A DNA stretch of 64,000 nt. Source: Apteryx mantelli (Eukaryota > Chordata > Aves > Apterygiformes > Apterygidae). Shown in pieces: positions 53,601 through 63,439 of the stretch. The translations under genes were made by a program, and so were the position numbers. How positions within the stretch are numbered: position 1 is the stretch's first letter; each line of letters begins with the position of its first letter. The stretch is taken from assembly GCF_036417845.1 (NCBI RefSeq), contig NC_090018.1:1-64000 (forward strand), given 5' to 3'. Below the pieces are notes generated by a model, which had not been told where the DNA came from, searched no databases, and saw only the letters and a list, made by a program, of their open reading frames with translations.

Positions 53601-56600
53601 CGCAGGCTGGGCAGCCCCGGGGGGACCCGGCACAGCTGGTTATGCTCCGGGCGCAGCTCCCGCAGGGATCCCCACCCCCCCCCCGATGGATGGATCCCCC
53701 CAATGGATCCCCCCGATGGATCCCCCCCGATCCCCTGCACCGTGAGCAGCCGCAGGCTGGGCAGCCCCGGGGGGACCCGGCGCAGCCGGTTGTGCTCCAG
53801 GCGCAGCTCCCGCAGGGATTCCCACCCCCCCGATGGATGGATCCCCCCGATGGATCAATGGATCCCCCCGATGGATCCCCCCCGACGGATCCCCCGCACC
53901 GTGATCAGCCGCAGGCCGGGCAGCCCCGGAGGGACCCGGCGCAGCCGGTTGTGCTCCAGGCGCAGCTCCCGCAGGGATTCCCACCCCCCCGATGGATGGA
54001 TCCCCCCGATGGATCAATGGATCCCCCCGATGGATCCCCCCCGACGGATCCCCCGCACCGTGAGCAGCCGCAGGCCGGGCAGCCCCGGAGGGACCCGGCG
54101 CAGCCGGTTGTGCTCCAGGCGCAGCTCCCGCAGGGATCCCCACCCCCCCCGATGGATGGATCCCCCCGATGGATCAATGGATCCCCCCGATGGATCCCCC
54201 CCGACGGATCCCCCGCACCGTGAGCAGCCGCAGGCCGGGCAGCCCCGGGGGGACCCGGCGCAGCCGGTTGTGCTCCAGGCGCAGCTCCCGCAGGGATCCC
54301 AGCGGGCTCAAGCCGCCCTCCGCCACCTCCCGGATCTCGTTGTGGCCCAGGCCCAGCCTGGGGGACGGACGGACGGACGGACATGGGGGGGGGGGACACA
54401 CGGGGGGGGGGGGACACGGGGACACACACGGTCAGTGAGGGACCCCCGCCTGCCCCAGGGCTCCCGCTGCCCCCCCCCACTGCCCCCCATCCTGCTCCCA
54501 GTCCCTCCCAGTTGCTCCCAGTGCCCCCCCAGTATCCCCAGTCCAGCCCCCAGCGTCCCCCCAGCATCCCCCATCCTGCTCCCAGTCCCTCCCAGTTGCT
54601 CCCAATCCTGCCCTCAGTCACTCCCAGTAGGTCCCGGTTCCCCCCAGTGTCCCCAATCCTGCCCCCAGTCCCTCCCAGTCCCTCCCAGTTGCTCCCAGTC
54701 TCCCCAATCCTGCCCCCAGTCGCTCCCAGTGCCCCCCATCCTGCTGCCAGTCACTCCCAGTCCCTCCCAGTCGCTCCCAGTGCCCCCCATCCTGCCCCCA
54801 GTCCCTCCCAGTTGCTCCCAATCCTCTCCAGTGTCCCCAGTTTTGCCCCCAGTTGCTCCCAGTCGCTCTCAGTGCTCCCATCCTGCTCCCAATCCCTCCC
54901 AGTGCCCCCCATCCTGCCCCCAGTCGCTCCCAGTCCCTCCCAGTATCCCCCATCCTGTTCCCAGTCGCTCCCAGTATCCTCCATCCTACCCCCAGTCGTT
55001 CCTAGTCACTCCCAGCTCCCCCCAGTGTCCCCCATCCTGCCCCCAGTCGCTCCCAGTTGCTCCCAGTGCCCCCCGTCCTGCCCCCAGTCGCTCCCAGTCG
55101 CCCCCAGTGCCCCCCATCCTGCCCCCAGTCGCTCCCAGTCGCCCCCAGCGCCCCCCGTACCGGGCGAGCTGCCCGTAGCGCTTGAGGTCGTCGCGCTCGA
55201 TGGTCTGGATGCGGTTGTGGTCGAGGTGCAGCTCCCGCAGGGTCTCGGGGAGGTCTGGGGGGCGCGCGGGGACACGCGGGGACACGTGGGGACACGGGAG
55301 TACACGAGGGACACGGGGACGGAGAGGACACGGGGACAGAGACGCGGGATGGCGACAGGGAGATGCGCGGGGCACAGAGCACAGCGCGGGGACAGCAGGT
55401 GGCAGGAAGGTGGCAGGGAGGCGATGGAGCGAGATGCGAGGTGGCAAGGAGGCGGCAGGGAGGTGACAAGGAGGGGACAGGCCCTTACCTTTGGGGACGC
55501 TGGTGAGGCGGGCCTCGGAGACGCGCCGGAAAGGGACAGAGATGGCAAGGAGGTGGCAGGGAGGTGGCAGGGAGGCGATGGAGCGAGATGCGAGGTAGGA
55601 GGGAGGTGACAGGACGAGATGGGAGGTGGCAGGGAGGGGACAAGGAGGGGACAAGCCCTTACCTTTGGGGACGCTGGTGAGGCGGGCCTCGGAGACGCGC
55701 CGGAAGGGGACGGAGGCGGCAGGGAGGTGGCAGGGAGGCGATGGAGCGAGATGCGAGGCAGCCGGGAGGTGGCAGGGAGGTGACAAGGAGGTGACAAGGA
55801 GGGGACAGGCCCTTACCTTTGGGGACACTGGTGAGGCGGGCCTCGGAGACGCGCCAGAAGGGGACGGAGGTGGCAGGGAGGTGGCAGGGAGGCGGCAGGG
55901 AGGTGACAAGGAGGGGACAGGCCCTTACCTTTGGGGACGCTGGTGAGGCGGGCCTCGGAGACGCGCCGGAAGGGGACGGAGGTGGCAGGGAGGCGGCAGG
56001 GAGGCGGCAGGGAGGCGATGGAGCGAGATGCGAGGCGGCAGGGAGGTGGCAGGGAGGCGGCAGGGAGGGGACAAGGAGGGGACAGGCCCTTACCTTTGGG
56101 GACGCTGGTGAGGCGGGCCTCGGAGATGCGCAGGTAGTTGAGCTTGAGGCCGGCGAAGGCGCCGGGCTCGAAGCCGCTGTTGTCCAGGGGGTTGCCCCCC
56201 ATCTCTGCGGCGGGGGGGGGGACGGAGACGGTGAGGCCGGGCGCGGGGCCGCCGGGCGTCCTCCCCTCCGCGTCCCCTCCGTGTCCCCTCCGTGTCCCGG
56301 GGGGGCGAGCCCCGCGCTCACCGATGCAGTTGACGTGGCGCAGGCCGCGGAAGGCGCGCCGCGGCACGGCGCGGATGCGGTTGTCGTGCACGCGCAGCTC
56401 CAGCAGCCCCGGCGGCAGCGGAGCCGGGATGGCCGCCAGGCGGTTGTGCGACAGGTAGAGCTTCTCCAGGCGCGTCAGCGGCGCCAGGGCCCCCGCGTGC
56501 ACCCGCCGCAGCCCGTTGTTCACCAGCACCAGCGCCTGGGCCCGCGCGCGGCGGCGCCGTCAGCGGGGGGCGGCGCGGGGGGGACGCGGGGGACGCGGGG

Positions 56601-58069
56601 GACGCGGGGGACGAGGGCCGCGGGAGCCGTGGGGATGTGGGATACGGGGGGTATGGGGGACACTGAGACCGTGGGAACATGGGATATAGGGGACGAGGGA
56701 CACGGGGACCATGGGACCTTGGGATACAGGGGACAAGGGACATAGGGACCATTGGACCGTGACATACAAGGGACGTGGGACACTGTGACCATGGGATTCA
56801 GGGGACGAGGGACCATGGGAACATGGGATACAGGGGACACTGGGACCATGGGAAACAGGGGACAAGGGACACTGGGACCCCGGGACAGTGGGAACAAGGG
56901 ACACAGGGACCATCGGATCATGGGATACAGGGAACAAAGAATGCAACAACCATGGGAACATGGAATACAGGGGATGAGGGACACTGGGACCATGGGAAAC
57001 AGGGAACATGAGACACCACGACCACAGGGAACTGGGGACAGGGAACGCTAGGACCACGGAACCACGGGATATAGGGGACAAGGGACACAGCGACCATTGG
57101 GCCATGGGATACAAGGGATGTGGGATGCTGGGACCATGGGACCCAGGGAATGAGGCACACAGGGATCACAGGACCTTGGGATACAGGGGACATGGGACAC
57201 ATGGAACATGGAAACATGGGATGCAGGGGACACTGGGACCATGGGATTCAGGGGACGAGGGATGCAGGGACCATGGGACTATAGGAAACAGGTGACAAGG
57301 GCCACAGGAAGCAAGGAAACCCCAGATACAGGGAACAGGGAACGGAGCCGGGGTCCCCGGGACCAGGGGACGCGGGAACCAGGGAGCGGGGGGGTTGGAG
57401 CCGCGCGGGGACACGAGGGGACACGCACGTAGAGGTGCCGCAGGCCCCGGAAGTCGTGGGGCCGCAGCTCGGTGATGCGGTTGTTCTGCAGGTCCAGCAG
57501 CGTGGTGTCGGGCGGGATGTCCTTGGGCACCTCCGTCAGGCCTGGCGGGGGGGGGACACACAGCGGAGGGGACCCAGGCGTCCGGGCGCCGCAGCGCACC
57601 GGGGCCCCCGCCCCGACCACCCTCCCCAGGGACCCAGGCGTCCGGGGCCCGGCTCGGTCCCCGAGGGAGACCCCAGGGACCCCCGTTCCCCGGCCCCCAA
57701 GGGCCCAGGCGTCCTGCCCCACACACACCCAGGTCTCCCCAGCCCCCAAGGGCCCAGGCGTCCTGCCCGCCCCCCCCCCAGCGGGGGCCCAGGCGTCCGG
57801 GGGGGCTCACCCAGGTCGGAGCACTGCACCACGCGCAGGTGGCAGTGGCAGCCGAAGGGGCAGAGGCCGCTGTAGGGGGGCGGCTCGGCGTCGCCGTCGC
57901 CGTCGGGGGCCCCCGAGGTGGGGAAGAAGCCCGAGGCCTCGTCGCCGTCGCCGCTGTCGTCGCCGCCGCCGCCGCCGCTGTCCGCCATCGCCGCCGCCAG
58001 CCGCCTGCCGCCGGGGCCCTCGTCCAGCGCGAAGTCCCAGAAGCCGCGTTGCTCGAAGGGCAGCGCCCC

Positions 58070-58100
<31 letters not shown>

Positions 58101-58109
58101 CCCGCCATC
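50614..58109 (-). CDS. BGN: Biglycan, complete coding sequence plus 3' UTR
   Basis: Small leucine-rich proteoglycan of the extracellular matrix that binds collagen and TGF-beta. Coding exons in transcript order: 58108-57811, 57541-57429, 56535-56322, 56204-56094, 55254-55161, 54357-54219, 52902-52711; 1161 nt, 386 residues (human 368), no indel. Signal peptide [15 protein letters not shown], then [19 protein letters not shown], an acidic Gly/Ser region with four Ser-Gly candidates for glycosaminoglycan chains, the class I cysteine cluster [14 protein letters not shown] (CX3CXCX6C), leucine-rich repeats and the C-terminal ear with two Cys ending [16 protein letters not shown] and VVQCSDLG identify biglycan rather than decorin or asporin. 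Exon number and phases match mammalian BGN. Poly(A) signal at 50619-50614. Confidence 0.96.
50620..52710 (-). repeat. BGN: BGN 3' UTR with ~60-90 bp tandem array
   Basis: 50660-50880 is single copy. 50880-52580 holds about 18 units of ATGTCCCCCTGCTCCCACGA, ACACCCGTGGGTGTCTGTGA and CATCCCCGTGTCCC. Each unit contains ACACCC-GT-GGGTGT, a 6-bp inverted repeat with a 2-nt spacer. If the poly(A) signal is used, the whole array is transcribed in the 3' UTR. Confidence 0.8.
52711..52902 (-). CDS. BGN: BGN last exon: LRR cap and C-terminal ear
   Basis: Acceptor CCCGCAG, stop TGA at 52713-52711. Encodes [40 protein letters not shown] and [16 protein letters not shown]; the two Cys form the terminal disulfide of SLRPs. 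Human BGN has one more Lys. Confidence 0.96.
   Translation of the reverse strand: MVYLHGNNISRVGAQDFCAPPGAKRAHYQGLSLFGNPVAPGAVPPAAFRCLADRLALHFGNYK
52903..54218 (-). repeat. BGN intron: GGGGGACACGGGG, CTCCCAGTGC and exon-tail arrays
   Basis: 52910-53170: GGGGGGACACGGGGGGGACA units. 53200-53560: CAGTGCCTCCCAGTGCCCCC units. 53587-54140: four copies (about 53587, 53736, 53891, 54051) of the last ~85 nt of the 54357-54219 exon with donor ([20 protein letters not shown]), separated by GATGGATGGATCCCCCCGAT. Confidence 0.9.
54219..54357 (-). CDS. BGN: BGN exon: LRRs LGLGHNEIR and [12 protein letters not shown]
   Basis: Acceptor TCCCCCAG, donor CTC ACG|GTGCGG. Encodes [39 protein letters not shown] and PGLRLLT. 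Its last two thirds are repeated four times downstream. Confidence 0.96.
54358..55160 (-). repeat. BGN intron: CTCCCAGTCGCTCCCAGTGC array
   Basis: 54470-55155: 25-65 bp units of CCCCCATCCTGCCCCCAGTC and GCTCCCAGTCCCTCCCAGT. In gene sense the unit begins within a few bases of the donor at 55161 (GGGGGGCGCTGGGGGCGACT). Confidence 0.9.
55161..55254 (-). CDS. BGN: BGN exon: [15 protein letters not shown]
   Basis: Acceptor CCCCCCAG, donor GCC CG|GTACGG. Encodes [20 protein letters not shown] and [12 protein letters not shown]. Confidence 0.96.
55255..56093 (-). repeat. BGN intron with four copies of the VPKG exon tail
   Basis: 55480-56090: copies at about 55487, 55660, 55811 and 55925 of the last ~40 nt of the 56204-56094 exon plus GTAAGGG donor ([17 protein letters not shown]), each followed by GGTGGCAGGGAGGTGGCAGG units. 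55255-55480 is a looser GGGGACAC/GGTGGCAGG region. Confidence 0.9.
56094..56204 (-). CDS. BGN: BGN exon: [17 protein letters not shown]
   Basis: Acceptor GCCGCAG, donor AAA G|GTAAGG. Encodes [37 protein letters not shown]. Confidence 0.96.
56322..56535 (-). CDS. BGN: BGN exon: LRRs 3-5
   Basis: Acceptor GGGCCCAG, donor ATC G|GTGAGC. Encodes [40 protein letters not shown] and [20 protein letters not shown]. Confidence 0.96.
56536..57428 (-). repeat. BGN intron: GGGACCATGGGATACAGGGG array
   Basis: 56630-57350: 15-50 bp units of GGACACTGGGACCATGGGAT and ACAGGGGACAAGG. 56540-56620 contains GGACGCGGGG units. Confidence 0.87.
57429..57541 (-). CDS. BGN: BGN exon: LRRs 1-2
   Basis: Acceptor CCGCCAG, donor CTC TAC|GTGCGT. 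Encodes [37 protein letters not shown]. Confidence 0.96.
57542..57810 (-). other. BGN intron with four to five CCCAGGCGTCCGG motifs
   Basis: GACCCAGGCGTCCGGG-type words at about 57572, 57630, 57705, 57753 and 57790, the last directly after the donor in gene sense. No coding signal. Confidence 0.75.
57811..58109 (-). CDS. BGN: BGN first coding exon: signal peptide, SG-rich propeptide, Cys cluster
   Basis: Acceptor CCGGCAG one base before ATG (58108-58106); donor CTG G|GTGAGC. Encodes [37 protein letters not shown], an acidic stretch with [20 protein letters not shown] and [17 protein letters not shown]. The acidic region is longer than in mammals. Start chosen because it gives a signal peptide directly before [11 protein letters not shown]. 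Confidence 0.96.
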
Positions 58110-58129
58110 CTGCCGGCACGGGCGCGGGG

Positions 58130-59275
58130 CTCGCATGAACGCGGGGATCACGTGGGGACAGGGATTGCACAGGGACAGGGATTGCACAGACACCGGGCTC
58201 GCATGGGCACCGGCTTCACACGGGCACCAGCTTCGCACGGGCATGGGGCTCGCACGGGCACAGGGTTTGCACAGGACCAGGCTTGCACGGGGATGGGAAT
58301 CGCATGGGCACGGCGTTTACACGGGCACAGGGCTCCCATGGGCACCGGTCTCGCACGGGGACAGGGTTTGCACAGGGACCGCCCCTCGCATGGGCACCAG
58401 CTTTGCATGGGCACCAGCTTCGCACAGGGATGGGGGTTGCACAGGCACCGGGCTCACACGGGCACTGGCCTTGCATGGGCACGGGGCTCGCACGAGGACC
58501 AGGCTCGCACGGGGATGGGGATCGCGTGGGGACAGGGTTTGCACGGCCACGGGGCTCGCGCAGGCACCGGCCTTGCACGGGGATGGGGGCTGCACAGGCA
58601 CCGGGCTCACACAGGCACCGGCCTTGCACGGGCACGGGGCTTGCACGGGCACGGGGCTCGCACGATGACCAGGCTCGCACGGGGATGGGGATCGCATGGG
58701 GACAGGGTTTGCACGGCCACGGGGCTCGCGCAGGCACAGGCCTTGCACGGGCACGGGGCTCGCACAGGCACGGGGTTTGCACGAGGACCAGGTTCACACA
58801 GGGACAGGGCTCGTGCGAGGATCCACCTCATGCAGGGAGCGGCCTCACACGGGAACTGGCCTCGCGCAGGGACACAACTCGGGCAAGGACCCACCTCGCA
58901 CAGGGACCAGCCTTGCATGGGGACGCGCATCACGCGAGGACGCGCCTCGCATGGACCCACTTCACTCAGGGACAGGGAGATGCGTCTTGCACAGGGATGT
59001 GCTTTGCACAAGAACATGCTTTGCACAGGGACACGCTTCACACGAGGACATGCTTTGCACGGGGACACGCTTTGCACGACAACATGCTTTGCACAAGAAC
59101 ATGCTTTGCATGGGGACACGTTTCACACGAGGACACACTTTACACGAGGACATGCTTTGCACAAGGACACGCTTTGCACAAGAACATGCTTTGCACAAGA
59201 ATACGCTTCACACAGGGACACGTTTCACACGAGGACACGTTTCACATGAGGACACGTTTCGCACGAGGATGCAGG
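58130..59275. repeat. GGGCTCGCACGGGCACCGG and TTGCACAAGAACATGC arrays
   Basis: 58140-58980: 20-30 bp units of GGGCTCGCACGGGCACCGGC, GGGGATGGGGATCGCATGGG. 58980-59270: units of ATGCTTTGCACAAGGACACG. Long plus-strand frames here are repeat read-through. Upstream (5') of BGN coding exon 1. Confidence 0.88.
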
Positions 59276-59334
59276 GCCGTGCCCAGGGCTCCGGCGCTGC
59301 CATCGCCAGGAGGAGCAGCGCGGGGGGGGGGGGG

Positions 59335-60960
59335 TGGGCACAGGGCACCCGGACGCCTGGGCCCTCTCCCAGCCGCGGGCAGGGTGTGGTGCCCGGCGGT
59401 TGGAGCGGGGGGACGTGTCCCGGACGCCTGGGTCCCTCTCCTGGGTGGTGGGGAGGGGAGGGGGGGCCCGGACGCCTGGGTCCCGCCGAGCGTGGGCAGG
59501 GTGCCACGTTAGCAGGTTGGCGGCAGCGGTGGAGGGGGGGGACGGTTGGCTCCCGCCATGGGCCCAGGCGTCCGGGCCCCCGCCGCCGGCTGGGGTGGGG
59601 TTGGGGTTGGGGGGGGGGGGGATGGCGGCGCCGCGGGCAGGGGCGAGCGGCCAGGCCGCGGGCACCCGGCCACGGGCCACGGCCTGGCACCGGCCGCCGG
59701 GCGGGGCTGCCCGGACGCCTGGGTCCCTGGGCTGGGGGAAGGCGGGGGAGGGGAGGGGGGGGCCCGGACGCCTGGGCTCTCCTGGCTGCGAGGAGGGGGG
59801 GGGCTGGCGGCCAAGCCGCCTCGGAGTGTCTGGGAACGGGGGGAAAATCCGACGAAGCGTTTCCGTCCCGCCGGCCCTGCCAAGGCGGGAGGGAGGCAGC
59901 GAGGGAGGGAGGGGAGGGGGCCAGCGGGACGGACCCAGGCGTCCGGGAGCCCCAAATCATCCTCCCCCCCCCCACTGCCAGAGGACCCAGGCGTCCGGGA
60001 GTCCCAAATTCCCCTGGGGAGACCAGGCATCCAGGAGCCCCAAATCATCCCCCCCACCAGGGGATCCAGGCGTCTGGGACCCCCAAGCTGTTCCCCCCCT
60101 CTCCGAGGAACCCAGGCGTCCGGGGGCCCGGGAGCCCAGGCGTCCGGGAGCCCCAAGCTGTTCCCTCCCTCTCCGAGGAGCCCAGGCGTCCGGGGGCCCC
60201 AAATTCCACTGGGGAGCCCAGGCGTCCAGGAGCCCCAAGCTGTTCCCTCCCTCTCCGGGGAGCCCAGGCGTCCGGGAGCCCCAAATTCCCCCAGGGAGCC
60301 CAGGCGTCCGGGAGCCCCAAACTCCACCGCAGAGCCCAAGCGTCTGGGAGCCCCAAGCTGTTCCCCCCCTTTCCGAGGAGCCCAGGAGTCCGGGAGCCCC
60401 AAATCATCCCCCCCACCAGGGGATCCAGGCGTCCGGGAGCCCCAAACTCCACCGGGGAGCCCAGGCGTCTGGGAACCCCAAATTCCACCGCAGAGCCCAG
60501 GCGTCCGGGAGCCCCAAGCTGTTCCCTCCCTCTCCGGGGAGCCCAGGAGTCTGGGAGCCCCAAATCATCCCCCCCACCAGGGGATCCAGGCGTCCGGGAG
60601 CCCCCAAATTCCCCCAGGGAGCCCAGGCGTCCGGGAGCCCCAAGCTGTTCCCCCCCCTCTCTGGGGAGCCCAGGCGTCCGGCACTTCCCATTCAAACCCT
60701 GCGTGCGGAGGGGACCCAGGCGTCCCGACACGGACTCGCTGCTGCCGCCCCCCCCAATCCCGCGCCGCCGGAGAGAGCCCAGGCGTCCGGGGACCTGCTT
60801 TCCCCTTAGGATGCTCCGGGTGAGACAGGGGGACCCAGGCGTCCAGCGAACGCGTCGTTACCCCCCCCTTTTCCCAACCCGGGGCGTCCCACGGCGGAGC
60901 GGGACCCAGGCGTCCGGGCGGCCGCGGAGGGGGGGCCCAGGTGTCCGAGGGTACCCGGGT
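59335..60960. repeat. Dense CCCAGGCGTCCGGGAGCCCC array upstream of BGN
   Basis: 59345-59780 has CCCGGACGCCTGGGTCCC in plus orientation; 59935-60960 has the reverse orientation AGCCCAGGCGTCCGGGAGCC with CCAAGCTGTTCCCTCCCTCT and CCAAATTCCAC spacers at 40-60 bp. The orientation switches near 59800-59935. Confidence 0.9.
59785..59930 (-). promoter_or_regulatory. Single-copy CpG-rich patch, possible BGN exon 1/promoter
   Basis: Non-repetitive island between two oppositely oriented motif arrays, with GGCGGCCAAGCCGCCTCGGA (an inverted repeat GGCGGC...GCCGCC) and a GGGAGGGAGGCAGCGAGGG purine run. No TATA box. Assignment to BGN is positional. Confidence 0.25.
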
Positions 60961-61014
60961 GTCCATGGGGGGGCCCAGGTGTCCGAGGGGACCCCGGTGT
61001 CCGGGCGGGCACCC

Positions 61015-61260
61015 ACCTCGTCGGGGAGGCCGGACTCTCGCTCCCGTCCCGTCGCCGCCTCGGTGCTCGAGTGGCGGCGCACACGCGGGGCCCCCTCGCA
61101 CGCGCACGCGCCCCCCCGCCCCGCAGACGCGTCCGTCTGTCCGTCCCCCCTGTCCGTCCCCCCCCCCCCCCCCCGGCACCAGATGGTTCCTATCAGGCAC
61201 CTGCCAAAAAAGCCGAATTCGAGCGCGAGGGCGGAAAAACGAACGCCCGGCCCGGGGATG
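61015..61260 (-). promoter_or_regulatory. Single-copy CpG-rich patch with donor-like site, possible BGN exon 1
   Basis: Non-repetitive sequence with many CpG. In BGN sense it has GAATTCGGCTTTTTTGGCAG|GTGCCTGATAGG, a plausible donor. No encoded protein recognised. Confidence 0.25.
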
Positions 61261-61500
61261 GGGAGGGGACCCAGGCGTCCGGGCCCCCCCCGCCCTGCCC
61301 CGGGGACCCCGGGGGACCCAGGCGTCCGGGCGCCGCCTCGCCCCTGCGCCCCGCTGCCGGCACGGGGGAACCTGCCGGAGAGAGGCCCGGACGCCTGGGC
61401 CCCCTTGGTGGGGGGGCGGGATCCGGACCCCTGGGTCCCTTTTGGGGGGGGGCCCAGACGCCTGGGTTCAATTTCCCCCCTCTGCTCCCGGCCCCGGATT
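61261..61500. repeat. CCCAGGCGTCCGGG motifs, mixed orientation
   Basis: Two copies in one orientation (61270, 61316) and three in the other (61386, 61425, 61452) within 200 bp. Confidence 0.8.
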
Positions 61501-61539
61501 GCTGGTGACGGATGCGGCTCCCCCCTGCCCCACGGCGCC

Positions 61540-63435
61540 CCTATAACACTCTCTGCCCCACAGCACCCCTATAGCACCCCTATAACAACCCCTGCCCCAT
61601 AGCACCCCTATAGTGCCCCTATAACAGCCCCTGCCCCACGGCACCCCTATAGCGCCCCTATAACACTCTCTGCCCCATAGCACCCCTATAGCGCCCCTAT
61701 AACAGCCCCTGCCCCACAGCACCCCTATAGCGCCCCTATCACTCTCTGCCCCATAGCACCCCTATAGCGCCCCTATAACAGCCCCTGCCCCACAGCACCC
61801 CTATAGTGCCCCTATAACACTCTCTGCCCCACAGCACCCCTATAGCACCCCTATAACAGCCCCTGCCCCACAGCACCCCTATAGCACCCCTATAACACTC
61901 TCTGCCCCACAGCACCCCTATAGCGCCCCTATAGCAGCCCCTGCCCCACGGCACCCCTATAGCGCCCCTATAACACTCTCTGCCCCATAGCACCCCTATA
62001 GCGCCCCTATAACAGCCCCTGCCCCACAGCACCCCTATAGTGCCCCTATAACACTCTCTGCCCCACAGCACCCCTATAGCACCCCTATAACAGCCCCTGC
62101 CCCACAGCACCCCTATAGCACCCCTATAGCACTCTCTGCCCCATAGCACCCCTATAGCATCCCTATAGCAGCCCCTGCCCCACAGCACCTCTATAACACT
62201 CTCTGCCCCATAGCACCCCTATAGCATCCCTATAGCAGCCCCTGCCCCACGGCACCCCTATAACACTCTGCCCCATAGCACCCCTATAGCACCCCTATAA
62301 CAGCCCCTGACCCATAGCACCCCTATAGCACCTCTATAACACTCTACCCCATAGCACCCCTATAGCGCCCCTATAACAGCCCCTGACCCATAGCACCTCT
62401 ATAGCACCTCTATAACACTCTGCCCCATAGCACCCCTATAGTGCCCCTATAACAGCCCCTGCCCCATAGCGCCCCCTATAACATTCTCTGCCCTACAGCA
62501 CCCCTATAGCTTCCCTATAGGACCCCCTGCTCTACAGCACCCCATAGCTTCCCTATGCCACCCCTGCCCTATAGCACTCTCTATAGCACCCCTATAACCC
62601 ACCCTGCTCCCCAAGGCCTTTATAGCCACCCTATAGCACACCTGACCCACAGGACTTCTAGTGCCCCCATAGCATCCCTGCAACACCTCCTGCCCCACAG
62701 CACCCTCTACAGCACCCCCATAGGACCCCCGCAGTACTTGCATAGCATCCCTATAGCACCCCATAGCACCTCCTGCCCCATAGCACCTCCTGCTCCTATA
62801 GGACCCCCATAGCAATCCCATAGCATCCCCATAGCACCCCTATAGCCCCTCCTGCCCCATAGCACCCCCACAGCACCCCTACAGCTCCTCCTGCCCCATA
62901 GGAGCCCCACAGCACCCCTATAGCTCTTCCTGCCCATAGCATCCCCATAGTATCCCCACAGCCCCTCCTACCCCATAGCATCCCCATAGCACCTCCTGCC
63001 CCATAGCACCCCTATAGCCCATCCTGCCCCATAGCACCCCCACAGCATCCCCATAGCCCCTCCTGCCCCATAGCACTCCCACAGCACCCCTACAGCTCCT
63101 CCTGCCCCATAGGAGCCCCACAGCACCCCTATAGCTCCTCCTGCCCCATAGCATCCCCATAGTATCCCCACAGCCCCTCCTACCCCATAGCATCCCCATA
63201 GCACCTCCTGCCCCATAGCACCCCTATAGCCCCTCCTGCCCCATAGCATCTCTATAGCCCCTCCTGCCCCCATAGCACCCCCACAACACCCCTATAGCCC
63301 CTCCTGCCCCATAGGAGCCCCTATAGCACCCCCATAGCACCCCTATAGCTCCTCCTGCCCCATAGCATCCCCATAGTATCCCCACAGCCCCTCCTACCCC
63401 ATAGCATCCCCATAGCATCTCCTGCCCCATAGCAT
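61540..63435. repeat. GCCCCATAGCACCCCTATAG array
   Basis: About 1.9 kb of 15-70 bp units: CACCCCTATAGCGCCCCTAT, AACAGCCCCTGCCCCACAGC, AACACTCTCTGCCCCATAGC, changing after 62500 to CTCCTGCCCCATAGCACCCC. Confidence 0.92.
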
Positions 63436-63439
63436 CCCC

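Noticed and set aside
58696-61602. A 968-residue plus-strand open frame upstream of BGN
   Set aside because: It reads through three tandem arrays (GTGTG-type, CCAGGCGTCCGG) and has low-complexity Pro/Gly/Arg content with no domain.
61540-63435. Telomere- or centromere-like satellite
   Set aside because: No TTAGGG units; period and consensus drift like the other local minisatellites, and the array is only about 1.9 kb.
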